Assembly: GCA_017505635.1 (NCBI GenBank)
Contig: JAFVOU010000024.1
Coordinates: forward strand, 1 to 60,660
Direction of reading: 5' to 3'
Length of the DNA: 60,660 bases
Source of the DNA: Oscillospiraceae bacterium
Lineage (GTDB): Bacteria; Bacillota; Clostridia; Oscillospirales; Ruminococcaceae
The position numbers and the translations under genes were made by a program. Shown piece after piece: positions 8,802 through 18,280 of this stretch. The stretch's first letter is position 1. The number at the start of each line of letters is the position of its first letter. Under the pieces are notes generated by a model. The model was given only the letters and a program-made list of their open reading frames with translations. It had not been told where the DNA came from and searched no databases.

Positions 8802-10462
8802 AATATAAAATAATAAAAAATAATATTATATCCTGTTTTGCGGCGGTAGTGTTGACGGTGGTTGTGTGTCTTATGACATACAGCTCATTTATGGAGTCGG
8901 CAATGAGTGTTCAGGCGGAAAATCAGGCATATGTATTGCGGGAAATCTGCGAAAATAACAGCGAAAATCCTGTATCAGCTATTGAAGAAATACAGACAAG
9001 CTTTAAAAACCGTGTAACGCTTATCGGTTTTGACGGCAAGGTTATCTTTGACAGTATTCACGATGAACACACACTGGAAAACCACCTTGAACGCCAGGAG
9101 GTCGCTGATGCTTTGGAGAAAGGCAAAGGTGACGGTAAACGCTATTCCAACACTGACGGAACCACCAACTATTACTATGCACTGGAGTTAGAAGGGGTGG
9201 GGATTGTCCGTGTAGGTATAAAGTCCAGCACATTTATGACAGAAGCTATCCTGACAAATCTGCCGGTTATAGTGCTGGTTATAATGGCAATTCTCTATAT
9301 GATTTTTGTTGTATCAGCCCGCACAACACAGCGCATTGTAAATACAATAGAAAATTTTAACTTTGACGAGACCGACAGCACAGTATATGAAGAACTGTCG
9401 CCGTTTATAAACAAAATCGAGGCGCAGAATCAGGCACTTACCCATCAGGCACAGAAAACCCGTGCAGAAAAGGACAAACTGCAGAGTATTTTCTCAAATA
9501 TGGAAGAAAGCATTATAGTTTGTGACCGCAAAAAAATGGTGGTGCAGCTTAACAGGCAGGCAAACCGTATCTTTGGGGTAAAAGAGGGCGACCGTCTGTT
9601 TGAGATTATTGAAAACGATGACCTTAACTGTGCACTGGAACGGGTTATAAGCGGACAGAAAGCTCACGGTCTTCTGGAAATGGGCAAGGTTACATATCAG
9701 TACACCATAAGCCCTAATGTGCAGAACGGCGAGATAACGGGTTCTATTATCATCTTCCTTGACATAACACAGCAGGTGGAAAGCCAGAAAATGCGCCGGC
9801 AGTTTACTGCCAATGTTACCCACGAACTTAAAACACCGCTTACAAGTATTCTGGGATACAGTCAGCTTATATCAAGTGGTATTGCAAAGCCGGAAGATGT
9901 GGCAGGCTTTGCAGGAATTATCGAAAAAAATGCACAGCAGCTGCTGACACTTATCGAGGATATTATGCAGCTTTCATCACTTGATGAAGGTGCGGATGCC
10001 GAAAAAACACAGGTAAATATGAAAACGGTTGTAAATGATATTATTGCTGACCTTCAGCCTGTGCTGGAGAAAAAGCAGATACAGCTTTCTGCAGATATGG
10101 AAGATGTTGCAATTATGGCAAACCACAAGCATATAGGTGATATTTGCCGCAATCTTATATCCAATGCGATAAAATATAACAAACCTTGCGGCAGCATTGA
10201 TGTTATGCTTAAAACAGAAGATAACAACGTTGTGTTTAAGGTTAAGGATACGGGCATAGGACTTGCACCGCACCATAAGGATAAAATTTTTCAGCGTTTT
10301 TATGTGGTGGACAAATCCCGCAACAAAAACATAAGCAGTACAGGTCTTGGATTAAGTATCGTTAAACATATCGTTACAGGCATGGGCGGCACAATAGAAC
10401 TTGAAAGTGAACTTGGCAAAGGTTCGCAGTTTACTGTGAAGCTGCCAATGGAACAGAAATAA
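8798..10462 (+). CDS. sensor histidine kinase, PhoR-like
   Basis: Membrane kinase paired with the response regulator upstream. It has an N-terminal helix (residues about 9-30), an extracytoplasmic sensor of about 130 residues, a second helix (about 152-172), a HAMP-like stretch, a PAS domain (about 225-320), HisKA with the phosphorylated His near residue 342 in TANVTHELKTPLTS, and a complete HATPase (NLISNAIKYN, DTGIGL, GLGLSIV). The architecture is that of PhoR/WalK-type kinases. At 554 residues no domain is missing. Confidence 0.94.
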   Translation: MKYKIIKNNIISCFAAVVLTVVVCLMTYSSFMESAMSVQAENQAYVLREICENNSENPVSAIEEIQTSFKNRVTLIGFDGKVIFDSIHDEHTLENHLERQEVADALEKGKGDGKRYSNTDGTTNYYYALELEGVGIVRVGIKSSTFMTEAILTNLPVIVLVIMAILYMIFVVSARTTQRIVNTIENFNFDETDSTVYEELSPFINKIEAQNQALTHQAQKTRAEKDKLQSIFSNMEESIIVCDRKKMVVQLNRQANRIFGVKEGDRLFEIIENDDLNCALERVISGQKAHGLLEMGKVTYQYTISPNVQNGEITGSIIIFLDITQQVESQKMRRQFTANVTHELKTPLTSILGYSQLISSGIAKPEDVAGFAGIIEKNAQQLLTLIEDIMQLSSLDEGADAEKTQVNMKTVVNDIIADLQPVLEKKQIQLSADMEDVAIMANHKHIGDICRNLISNAIKYNKPCGSIDVMLKTEDNNVVFKVKDTGIGLAPHHKDKIFQRFYVVDKSRNKNISSTGLGLSIVKHIVTGMGGTIELESELGKGSQFTVKLPMEQK

Positions 10463-10472
10463 CAAAATAATT

Positions 10473-10556
10473 ATGTCATTCTGAACGAAAGTGAAGAATC
10501 TCTTTGTCTGATTAAACGGTGAGATTCTTCGGAACATAAGTTCCTCAGAATGACAT
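10473..10556. repeat. imperfect palindromic repeat element (GTCATTCTGA type)
   Basis: The ends are exact inverted copies: atgtcattctga at 10473-10484 and tcagaatgacat at 10545-10556. An inner inverted repeat gaagaatctc / gagattcttc lies at 10492-10501 and 10521-10530. The 84-bp unit could fold into one long hairpin. Similar GTCATTCTGA...GAAGAATCTC palindromes are scattered through many bacterial genomes as small non-coding repeats. It sits between the kinase gene and its probable terminator. Confidence 0.75.
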
Positions 10557-10562
10557 TTGTTT

Positions 10563-10597
10563 GTGATGGAATTGTAAAAGTTCCATCACTTTTGTTG
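10563..10597 (+). terminator. terminator after the two-component pair
   Basis: Nine-bp perfect stem (10563-10571 with 10581-10589) and a T-rich tail. Confidence 0.8.
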
Positions 10598-10644
10598 TTA
10601 TAAAGCAGTTTTTGTGTTAAGTTTAAATAAAGGAGGTGCTGCGG

Positions 10645-11001
10645 GTGAAAAAGTTTAATATTTTATTTTTTATAGTTCCAATTATATATGGTTTGCTTGT
10701 GTTTGGAACAGAGGGTATATCTGCACTGTGGACAGCACCAAAAACAATGGCAGTACTGGCCATGTTTACTATATCGGGTATTATTATGCAGAAAGGCAAA
10801 GTGTGGGGAGCATTTGTTACAATAATTCCTCTTGCCGTGTGGTCTGCGGTGGATTATATACAGAACTATCAGCAGGGTTGGCCTGGTGAAACACCGGAAT
10901 ACAGAATTGGTATACCACTGATAATTTTATATCTTTGCTGTGCTTATTCGGTAAAAAGAAAAAATATGGCAGCAGAAGGTGACAAAAATGAAAAAACTTA
11001 A
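10645..11001 (+). CDS. small membrane protein, paralogue 1
   Basis: Unrecognised 118-residue integral membrane protein with about four hydrophobic helices and a charged C-terminus. It is related to the next gene: both carry a (K/C)KGKxWGA segment followed by VWxxxDYI in the same place. AGGAGG at 10631-10636 indicates the GTG at 10645 as start rather than the in-frame GTG at 10636, which overlaps the ribosome-binding site. Its 3' end overlaps paralogue 2 by 14 bases. Function unknown. Confidence 0.72.
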   Translation: MKKFNILFFIVPIIYGLLVFGTEGISALWTAPKTMAVLAMFTISGIIMQKGKVWGAFVTIIPLAVWSAVDYIQNYQQGWPGETPEYRIGIPLIILYLCCAYSVKRKNMAAEGDKNEKT

Positions 11002-11344
11002 AAACATATATTATTTTTTACCTGCTATAGTATTAATTCTGATAATAGTTGTCAGCTATTTCAGCAGCGTTTTAAGCATTACAAGCTATACAAATATACT
11101 GATTAATCTTTCTGTTATGATTTTGGCGGGGATATTTATGTGCAAAGGCAAAGCATGGGGCGCATATTTTGCCCTGTTGTTTTTCACCGTGTGGAACGTA
11201 TGGGATTATATAGTGTACATAAACACTCCCGTTGACCCTTTTGATATTGTAAACAGACGTATACCGTCAATAACAATATGCTGGCCGGTTATACTTTTTT
11301 ATTTTAACTGTGCCATAGCATTTATTAAAAAAATCAAGAGATAA
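10988..11344 (+). CDS. small membrane protein, paralogue 2
   Basis: Unrecognised 118-residue membrane protein, the same length as its upstream neighbour and sharing its helix layout and the CKGKAWGAYF ... VWNVWDYI segment, so the pair probably arose by tandem duplication and diverged strongly. The ATG at 10988 is preceded by AGAAGG at 10974-10979, inside the end of paralogue 1, which points to translational coupling. A terminator follows. Confidence 0.72.
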   Translation: MKKLKNIYYFLPAIVLILIIVVSYFSSVLSITSYTNILINLSVMILAGIFMCKGKAWGAYFALLFFTVWNVWDYIVYINTPVDPFDIVNRRIPSITICWPVILFYFNCAIAFIKKIKR

Positions 11345-11351
11345 CAAATAA

Positions 11352-11377
11352 AAAAGCCGCTCAACCGAGCGGCTTTT
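11352..11377. terminator. bidirectional terminator between small membrane genes and typA
   Basis: Perfect 11-bp stem (11352-11362 with 11367-11377), four-base loop, A-run on the left and T-run on the right. Confidence 0.9.
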
Positions 11378-11388
11378 AATTTTACATA

Positions 11389-13221
11389 TTAGTTGCCTTT
11401 TTTAGCTTTGCTGATAAGTCTTGCACGTTCAGAGTGGTCAAGAATTGCTTTTCTGATACGCAGGGATTTTGGTGTAACTTCAACAAGTTCATCCTGTGCA
11501 AGGAATTCAAGACATTCTTCAAGGCTCATTCTCTTAGGTGGAACAAGTCTCAAAGCATCGTCAGAACCGCTTGCACGCATGTTTGTAAGCTGTTTTCTCT
11601 TACATACGTTAACAACAAGGTCTTCGTTTTTAGGGCTTACACCAACAACCATACCTGCATAAACAGGTTCGCCGGCACCGATAAACAGCTGACCGCGTTC
11701 CTGTGCGTTGTAAAGGCCGTATGTGATGGATTCGCCTGTTTCAAAGCAAACGAGGGAACCTGTGTTTCTTGTTGGCAGTTCGCCTTTGTGTGGGTGATAA
11801 CCGTCAAAGATTGTGTTGAGGATACCTTCGCCTTTTGTGTCTGTAAGGAATTCACTTCTGTAACCAAACAGACCGCGGGACGGAATTTTAAATTCAACAC
11901 GCATTCTTGTTTCGCCCTGAGGTGCCATCTGTACAAGTTCAGCTTTTCTGCTGGAAAGTTTTTCAATTACGCTGCCCTGGAATTCTGTTGGAACGTCGAT
12001 AACAACGTGTTCGTATGGTTCAAGCAGAACACCGTCTTCTTCCTTGAGAAGTACGCGTGGTGGGGATACCTGGAATTCGTAACCTTCTCTTCTCATATTT
12101 TCGATAAGGATGGAAAGGTGCATTTCGCCACGGCCCATAACCTTGAAGCTTTCGCTGCTTGTGGAGTCTTCAACTTTAAGAGCAACGTCTTTGAGAAGTT
12201 CTTTGTGCAGTCTTTCTCTTATCTGACGGCTTGTAACAAATTTGCCTTCTTTACCTGCAAATGGGCTGTCATTAACTGCAAATGTCATTTCAACAGTAGG
12301 GTCATCAATAGCTACAAACGGAAGTGGTTCCACACATGTGTTGTCGCAGATTGTGTTGCCGATTGTAACATCTTCAAGACCGGAAACGATAACGATATCA
12401 CCTGCGGAAGCTGTTTCAACAGCCTGTCTGCCTGTGCCTTCAAATGTGTAAAGAGCAGTGATTCTGCCGTTTTTCTTGAGTGTTTCGTCATGCCAGTCGC
12501 AAACTGTTACGCTCTGGCCAACTTTAACTGTACCTTTTTCAATTCTGCCGATAGCTGTACGGCCAACAAAGCTGTTGTAGTCGATGTTGGAAACAAGCAT
12601 GCTGAATGGAGCTTCAGGTTCAACTTCAGGAGCATTTACATATTCCAGAACTGTGTCGAAGATAGGCTTGAAGTCTGTACCTTTTACATCAGGGGAATAG
12701 TTTGCAATACCTTCACGGCCACTGCAGAACAGCATTGGGCTGTCAAGCTGTTCGTCTGTTGCACCAAGGTCCATAAGCAAAAGAAGAATTTCGTCAATGA
12801 TTTCTTTGATTCTTGCGTCAGGACGGTCAATTTTATTAACAACAATAACGATGGAAAGGTTCTGTTTAAGAGCTTTTTCAAGAACAAAGCGTGTCTGTGG
12901 CATTGGGCCTTCTGCTGCGTCAACCAGCAAAAGAACACCGTCAACCATTTTGAGTACACGTTCTACCTCGCCGCCAAAGTCAGCGTGGCCAGGTGTGTCA
13001 ACAATGTTAACTTTAACACCGTTGTATGTATAGGAAGCGTTTTTAGCCAGAATTGTAATGCCGCGTTCTCTTTCGATATCGCCGGAGTCCATAACTCGTT
13101 CGTTTACAACCTGATTTTCTCTGAAAGTACCGCTCTGTTTAAGCATACCGTCAACCAAAGTTGTTTTGCCGTGGTCAACGTGGGCAATGATAGCGATATT
13201 TCTTAAATTTTCAACTTTCAT
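11389..13221 (-). CDS. typA: translational GTPase TypA/BipA
   Basis: Ribosome-associated GTPase of the EF-G superfamily, involved in ribosome assembly and stress adaptation. G1 (AHVDHGKTTLVDGML), the switch regions (RERGITILAKN, DTPGHADF) and NKID are intact, followed by domain 2, an EF-G-like domain and the TypA-specific C-terminal domain. From the ATG at 13221, preceded by GGAGGA, it has 610 residues, normal for the family. The in-frame ATG at 13233 overlaps the ribosome-binding site. Confidence 0.96.
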   Translation of the reverse strand: MKVENLRNIAIIAHVDHGKTTLVDGMLKQSGTFRENQVVNERVMDSGDIERERGITILAKNASYTYNGVKVNIVDTPGHADFGGEVERVLKMVDGVLLLVDAAEGPMPQTRFVLEKALKQNLSIVIVVNKIDRPDARIKEIIDEILLLLMDLGATDEQLDSPMLFCSGREGIANYSPDVKGTDFKPIFDTVLEYVNAPEVEPEAPFSMLVSNIDYNSFVGRTAIGRIEKGTVKVGQSVTVCDWHDETLKKNGRITALYTFEGTGRQAVETASAGDIVIVSGLEDVTIGNTICDNTCVEPLPFVAIDDPTVEMTFAVNDSPFAGKEGKFVTSRQIRERLHKELLKDVALKVEDSTSSESFKVMGRGEMHLSILIENMRREGYEFQVSPPRVLLKEEDGVLLEPYEHVVIDVPTEFQGSVIEKLSSRKAELVQMAPQGETRMRVEFKIPSRGLFGYRSEFLTDTKGEGILNTIFDGYHPHKGELPTRNTGSLVCFETGESITYGLYNAQERGQLFIGAGEPVYAGMVVGVSPKNEDLVVNVCKRKQLTNMRASGSDDALRLVPPKRMSLEECLEFLAQDELVEVTPKSLRIRKAILDHSERARLISKAKKGN

Positions 13222-13282
13222 CTGTTCCTCCATTAAATTTTAGATATAAAAAATTGTATTAAACACATATTTACCACATTTT

Positions 13283-13311
13283 ATAATACTATAATTGTTT
13301 TGTATTAGCAA
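13283..13311 (-). promoter_or_regulatory. sigma-A type promoter of typA
   Basis: On the minus strand TTGCTA (13306-13311), 17-base spacer, TATTAT (13283-13288), about 60 bases before the typA start. Confidence 0.6.
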
Positions 13312-13453
13312 GAGAAAAATGCTGTAAATGTAGAATTTTGTGCAGTTTATTTGTGCAAAAGGTAAAACTGTTGTACAGCTTGTACATATCGACAGAAAAA
13401 GTGTATTTAAAGTGTAATTTTTGTAAATTTATATATTTATATATAATATGCAA

Positions 13454-13482
13454 TTTACATATCAGCGTTTTCGTGGTAAAAT
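13454..13482 (+). promoter_or_regulatory. sigma-A type promoter of ruvC
   Basis: TTTACA (13454-13459), 17-base spacer, TAAAAT (13477-13482), 32 bases before the ruvC start codon. Confidence 0.55.
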
Positions 13483-13514
13483 AAATTGTTAAATTATATC
13501 AAAATGGGGGTACT

Positions 13515-14033
13515 ATGCGAATTATGGGCATCGACCCGGGCTATGCTATTGTTGGCTACGGGACAGTTGAATATATAAACAACAAATTTTACCCCGTGGA
13601 GTTCGGTGCAATAACCACAAAGGCACATACTCCTTTTGAGGACAGACTGCAGGAGGTCTATGCAGGGCTGGACGAAGTTATAAAGCGTGCAAAGCCCCAG
13701 GCAATAGCCATTGAACAGCTGTTTTTTACCACCAACCAGAAAACCGTAATTCAGGTTGCAATGGCACGCGGTGTAATTCTGCTGTGTGCAAAAAACAACG
13801 GTATTCCTGTTTTCGAATACACGCCGCTGCAGATAAAGCAGTCGGTTGCAGGCTACGGCAAGGCACTGAAAAAACAGGTTATGGAGATGACAAGGATTCT
13901 GTTAAGACTGGAAAAGGTGCCGAAACCTGACGATACTGCCGACGCACTTGCGGTGGCAATCTGTCACTGTCATTCCTGCCGTTCACAGCTGAGAAATCTT
14001 GGTGTGCAGAAAAACAATGGACTGTCATTATAG
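13515..14033 (+). CDS. ruvC: Holliday junction resolvase RuvC
   Basis: Endonuclease that cuts Holliday junctions after RuvAB branch migration. The RNase H-fold acidic residues are visible in MGIDPGYAIVGYG (Asp7), AIEQLFF and the C-terminal PDDTADALAVA. It is 172 residues long, full length. The start ATG follows GGGGG. ruvA starts 92 bases downstream; that gap shows no gene or hairpin worth naming. Confidence 0.95.
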   Translation: MRIMGIDPGYAIVGYGTVEYINNKFYPVEFGAITTKAHTPFEDRLQEVYAGLDEVIKRAKPQAIAIEQLFFTTNQKTVIQVAMARGVILLCAKNNGIPVFEYTPLQIKQSVAGYGKALKKQVMEMTRILLRLEKVPKPDDTADALAVAICHCHSCRSQLRNLGVQKNNGLSL

Positions 14034-14125
14034 ACAAGGCAAATAATCCTGCAGGCTGAACATATAAACTGCTGTGTGATTTTTGCGGCAAAATAAACGA
14101 TATAAAAAATTCAAAAGGAAAAACT

Positions 14126-14731
14126 ATGATACATTCACTTACAGGCAAGGTAATAGAAAAGTCTCTTGATGAGGTTGTCATCAGCTGCGGCGGCGTAGGC
14201 TTTCTTGTTGCTGTCCCACAGACAGCGCAGAGTGCCATTGCACCAATCGGCGAAGAAACAACTTTGTACACCTGCCTTAACGTAAAAGAAGATGCACTTG
14301 ACCTTTACGGCTTTGCCACAAAGGAAGAACAGCGTGCATTCAAAATAATAACAACGGTAAGCGGCGTTGGTCCAAAGGTTGGTCTGGCAATTCTTTCCGT
14401 TCTGTCACCGGACAGAATTGCAATGGCTGTTTCCGGTGGAGACCACAAGGCTTTTACAGCGGCACAGGGTGTAGGCCCCAAGCTTGCACAGCGCATAGTG
14501 CTGGAACTTAAAGGCAAATTTACCGAAACAACCCTTGGCGGTGTTACAATAGACGATATTTCCCGCACAGCAGCGGTGACAGGCAGCACAGGGCAGGCAA
14601 TCAGTGCGCTGGTGGCTCTTGGGTATACACAGACCCAGGCTGCGGTTGCAGTTTCAAAGCTTGATGCAGATGCCGATGTGCAGACACTTATCAAGCAGGC
14701 ATTAAGACTTATAGCAGGAGGTAAAGTATAA
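14126..14731 (+). CDS. ruvA: Holliday junction branch migration protein RuvA
   Basis: Junction-binding subunit that tetramerises on Holliday junctions and recruits RuvB. The OB-fold N-terminus ([13 protein letters not shown]) is followed by two helix-hairpin-helix motifs ([33 protein letters not shown]) and a C-terminal domain III that contacts RuvB. The 201-residue length is normal. Its stop codon overlaps the ruvB start by one base. Confidence 0.96.
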   Translation: MIHSLTGKVIEKSLDEVVISCGGVGFLVAVPQTAQSAIAPIGEETTLYTCLNVKEDALDLYGFATKEEQRAFKIITTVSGVGPKVGLAILSVLSPDRIAMAVSGGDHKAFTAAQGVGPKLAQRIVLELKGKFTETTLGGVTIDDISRTAAVTGSTGQAISALVALGYTQTQAAVAVSKLDADADVQTLIKQALRLIAGGKV

Positions 14732-15786
14732 TGGCAAACGAAATAGGCTTTACAGACCACGACAGACTTATAAGTCCCATTGAACACGCTGAAGATTTTG
14801 ATACCGAAAGCAATCTGCGTCCTAAGCGCCTGTGCGACTATGTAGGTCAGGAAAAAATAAAGGAAAATTTAAGCATATATCTAGAAGCGGCAAAGATGCG
14901 CGGCGAAGCACTTGACCACCTGCTGCTTTATGGTCCTCCGGGGCTAGGCAAAACCACCCTTGCAGGTATTATTGCCAACGAAATGGGGGTAAATATCCGT
15001 ATTACATCAGGCCCTGCAATAGAAAAGCCGGGTGACCTTGCAGCACTGCTTACAAACCTTGAAGAAGGCGATGTGCTGTTTATTGACGAAATACACCGTC
15101 TTTCCCGTCAGATTGAAGAGGTTTTGTATCCTGCACTGGAAGACTATGCCCTTGATATTATCATCGGCAAAGGTCCGTCAGCACAGTCAATCCGTATCAA
15201 TCTGCCAAAGTTTACACTTGTTGGTGCAACCACAAGGGCAGGGCAGCTTTCCGCACCATTGCGTGACCGTTTTGGTGTAATCCTCAAGCTTGAAATGTAC
15301 ACCCACGATGAGCTGGCACGCATTATTACACGCTCTGCCGATATCCTTGGTATCGAATGCGAAACGGACGGCGCACTTCAGCTGGCAAAATGCAGCCGCG
15401 GCACACCGCGTATTGCAAACCGACTGCTCAAACGTGCACGCGACTTTGCACAGGTGCGCGGCAACGGTGTTATCACGGAAGAAATAGCACAGGATGCACT
15501 TAAAAGAATGGACATTGACCACCTTGGGCTTGACAGCCTTGACCGCAGTGTGCTGGATGCAATTATCCGTATGTATTCCGGCGGCCCTGTAGGGCTGGAA
15601 ACCCTTGCGGCGGCAATCGGCGAAGAGGCGGTTACACTTGAAGATGTGTGCGAACCATATCTTATGCAGATAGGCTTTCTGTCCCGCACACCAAGGGGAC
15701 GTATAGTTACAAACCTTGCATACCAGCATCTGGGGCTGCGCAGTCCTCTGCAGGCAGACGGTCAGCAGACATTTGACGATTTGTAA
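14731..15786 (+). CDS. ruvB: Holliday junction branch migration helicase RuvB
   Basis: AAA+ motor of the RuvAB branch-migration complex. Walker [11 protein letters not shown], Walker B FIDEIHRL, sensor 1 (VGATTRAG) and the C-terminal winged helix with the arginine-rich FLSRTPRGR motif are all present. The length is 351 residues. The TAATG overlap with ruvA ensures coupled translation. Confidence 0.97.
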   Translation: MANEIGFTDHDRLISPIEHAEDFDTESNLRPKRLCDYVGQEKIKENLSIYLEAAKMRGEALDHLLLYGPPGLGKTTLAGIIANEMGVNIRITSGPAIEKPGDLAALLTNLEEGDVLFIDEIHRLSRQIEEVLYPALEDYALDIIIGKGPSAQSIRINLPKFTLVGATTRAGQLSAPLRDRFGVILKLEMYTHDELARIITRSADILGIECETDGALQLAKCSRGTPRIANRLLKRARDFAQVRGNGVITEEIAQDALKRMDIDHLGLDSLDRSVLDAIIRMYSGGPVGLETLAAAIGEEAVTLEDVCEPYLMQIGFLSRTPRGRIVTNLAYQHLGLRSPLQADGQQTFDDL

Positions 15787-15888
15787 ACATAAGGAAACAA
15801 ATTCTTTTTACAACATAGAATTTATAAAGCATATATGGACAGCAATGTCCCATACAGTATTTTTTCTTAATTCAAAGGAGAAACTTTT

Positions 15889-17250
15889 ATGGCAAGATTA
15901 TTTGGTACAGACGGCGTAAGAGGTGTTGCAGGCAGCGAACTCACACCTGAACTTGCAATCAACATCGGCCGTGCAGCAGCAATGGTGCTTACAAAGCACA
16001 CAAATAAAAAGGCTACAGTTTTAATCGGTAAAGATACAAGAATAAGCGGTGATATGCTGGAAAGCGCACTTTGTGCAGGTTTGTGCAGTGTTGGTGCTGA
16101 TGTTCAGCTTTGCGGTGTTGTTCCAACTCCTGCAATTGCTTATCTTGTAAAAAAATACGGCTGTGATGCAGGTGTTGTTATCTCTGCAAGCCACAACCCA
16201 ATGGAATTCAACGGCATCAAAATCTTCAACGGTGAAGGTTACAAACTTGCTGACGAAATTGAAAACGAAATCGAAGCACTTATCCTTGACACACCGGAAA
16301 AAATTGTCAATGTAACAGGCGGCGATATGGGCTGTGTTACAACAATCACAACAGCGGCAAGAGATTATATCGACCACCTCAAAACAGCCTGTGAAGCAGA
16401 TTTCAGCGGTCTTAAAGTGGTTTTCGACTGTGCAAACGGCGCTTCCAGTGTTACAGCACCTACACTCTTTAAAGAACTTGGTGTTCAGGCAACATTTATC
16501 GGTGCAGACCCTGACGGCACAAATATCAATGCAGGCTGCGGCTCCACACATCTTGACAAACTTGCCGAAAAGGTAAAAGAAGGCGGCTTTGACTGCGGTA
16601 TCGCATTTGACGGCGATGCTGACAGATGTCTTGCTATCGACGAAAACGGCGACGAAATCGACGGCGACAAAATCATTGCTATCCTTGCGACAAGAATGAA
16701 AGCACAGGGCAAACTGGCGCAGGATACAGCGGTTGTTACAGTTATGTCAAACCTTGGCTTTATGAAGCATATGGAAAAACGCGGCATTAACACAGCAACA
16801 ACAGCAGTTGGCGATAGATATGTTCTGGAAGAAATGCGTGCAAAAGGTTACAATATCGGCGGCGAACAGTCAGGTCACGTTATCCTGTCCGACTTTGCAA
16901 CAACAGGTGACGGTCAGCTTACAGCTATTGCACTGCTTAACAACTTTGCAAAAGAAAATCAGAAGGTAAGCGGTTTCAACAGCTGTTACAGCAAATACCC
17001 GCAGGTGCTTATCAACATCAAAACAACAGCCGAAGGCAAGGCGTTCTACAAAAAAGATGAATACATCGAAGGATTTATCGAAGCAAAACAGCAGCAGCTT
17101 ATGGGTGCAGGCCGTGTGCTTGTTCGCTTAAGCGGCACAGAACCTCTTATCCGCGTTATGGTTGAGGGCGAAAGCCTTGAAAAAATCACCGCAGTTGCAA
17201 ACGAAATTGTTGATAAAATCAAACAGAGACTTGCAACAATCGGTGCATGA
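15889..17250 (+). CDS. glmM: phosphoglucosamine mutase
   Basis: Interconverts glucosamine-6-phosphate and glucosamine-1-phosphate on the way to UDP-GlcNAc for peptidoglycan. The start MARLFGTDGVRG and the phosphoserine loop ISASHNPMEFNG are typical, as are the metal-binding DGDADR and the sugar-binding GGEQSGH. The length is 453 residues, complete. AAAGGAG precedes the ATG at 15889. It follows ruvB after about 100 bases without a clear terminator, so it may be read from the same transcript. Confidence 0.96.
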   Translation: MARLFGTDGVRGVAGSELTPELAINIGRAAAMVLTKHTNKKATVLIGKDTRISGDMLESALCAGLCSVGADVQLCGVVPTPAIAYLVKKYGCDAGVVISASHNPMEFNGIKIFNGEGYKLADEIENEIEALILDTPEKIVNVTGGDMGCVTTITTAARDYIDHLKTACEADFSGLKVVFDCANGASSVTAPTLFKELGVQATFIGADPDGTNINAGCGSTHLDKLAEKVKEGGFDCGIAFDGDADRCLAIDENGDEIDGDKIIAILATRMKAQGKLAQDTAVVTVMSNLGFMKHMEKRGINTATTAVGDRYVLEEMRAKGYNIGGEQSGHVILSDFATTGDGQLTAIALLNNFAKENQKVSGFNSCYSKYPQVLINIKTTAEGKAFYKKDEYIEGFIEAKQQQLMGAGRVLVRLSGTEPLIRVMVEGESLEKITAVANEIVDKIKQRLATIGA

Positions 17251-17305
17251 TAACATATAAAACATCACTGCCCTGACAGGCAGTATACACATAAAAGAGA
17301 AAGGC

Positions 17306-18202
17306 ATGGCGGTGTTTCCACCGCCTGTAAAAGATATGAGAGCAGATAACAAATGGCAGGACTACAAACTTATCGATGCAACTGACGGTTTTCGCCTTGA
17401 AAGCTGGGGGGATGTCATTCTGGTAAGACCTGACCCTCAGGTTGTATGGAAACTGCCCCAGAAAAGCCCATTGTGGAACAAGGCACACGCTGTTTACCAC
17501 CGTTCTTCAGCAGGCGGAGGTCAGTGGGAATACAAAAAAAGCTTTGCACAGCAGTGGACAATTGATTATGAAGATTTAAAATTCAAAGTTAGCCCAACCG
17601 GCTTCAAGCACACCGGTCTTTTCCCTGAACAGGCTACCAACTGGGACGAATACAAACGTCTTATCACAGCGGCAGGCCGCCCTATAAGTGTACTTAACCT
17701 TTTCAGCTATACAGGCGGTGCAACACTTGCCTGTGCAAAGGCAGGTGCAAAGGTTTGCCACGTTGATGCCTCCAAAGGTATGGTGCAGTGGGCAAGAGAA
17801 AATGCCGCACTTTCGGGTATGAGCGATTATCCTATTCGCTGGATTGTGGACGACTGCATCAAATTTGTCCAGCGTGAAATCCGCCGCGGCAACAAGTATG
17901 ACGGCATTATTATGGACCCTCCAAGTTACGGCCGTGGCCCTAACGGCGAAGTGTGGAAGCTGGAAGACAACATCTATCAGCTTATGGAACTTTGCAGTCA
18001 GATTATCAGCGATGACCCGCTGTTTATTGCAGTTAACAGCTACACAACAGGTGTTTCCCCAAGCAGTATGGAATATATGCTCAACGCACTTGTAAAAACA
18101 AGATACGGCGGTGTGGTAACAGCCGATGAAATAGGTCTTACAGTGCAGGCAACAGGTTCTGCACTTGCATGCGGTTCCACTGCATTCTGGAAAAAAGCTT
18201 AA
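17306..18202 (+). CDS. class I SAM-dependent RNA methyltransferase (RlmI/RlmK-like)
   Basis: Probable 23S rRNA cytosine or guanine methyltransferase. A Rossmann core begins near residue 130 (SVLNLFSYTGGATLACAKAGA) and the catalytic motif IIMDPPSYGRG lies near residue 205; an N-terminal strand-rich part precedes it. The exact target base is not assignable. The start is uncertain: the ATG at 17306 has AAAGG only one base away, and the ATG at 17336 (MRADNKWQDYK) has no clear site but matches where conserved sequence begins. A small hairpin (17308-17325) covers the region between the two. Confidence 0.82.
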   Translation: MAVFPPPVKDMRADNKWQDYKLIDATDGFRLESWGDVILVRPDPQVVWKLPQKSPLWNKAHAVYHRSSAGGGQWEYKKSFAQQWTIDYEDLKFKVSPTGFKHTGLFPEQATNWDEYKRLITAAGRPISVLNLFSYTGGATLACAKAGAKVCHVDASKGMVQWARENAALSGMSDYPIRWIVDDCIKFVQREIRRGNKYDGIIMDPPSYGRGPNGEVWKLEDNIYQLMELCSQIISDDPLFIAVNSYTTGVSPSSMEYMLNALVKTRYGGVVTADEIGLTVQATGSALACGSTAFWKKA

Positions 18203-18280
18203 ATTTATTTATTTTTATATATGCATATCTGAGGGCAGACTTTATTAAGGATAAAGCTGTCACTCGCAAAAAGGAGAATT

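Noticed and set aside
11434..13206. 590-codon open frame opposite typA
   Set aside because: Typical antisense shadow of a highly biased gene; the protein is Cys/Phe/Asn-rich with no recognisable motif, whereas typA on the other strand is complete.
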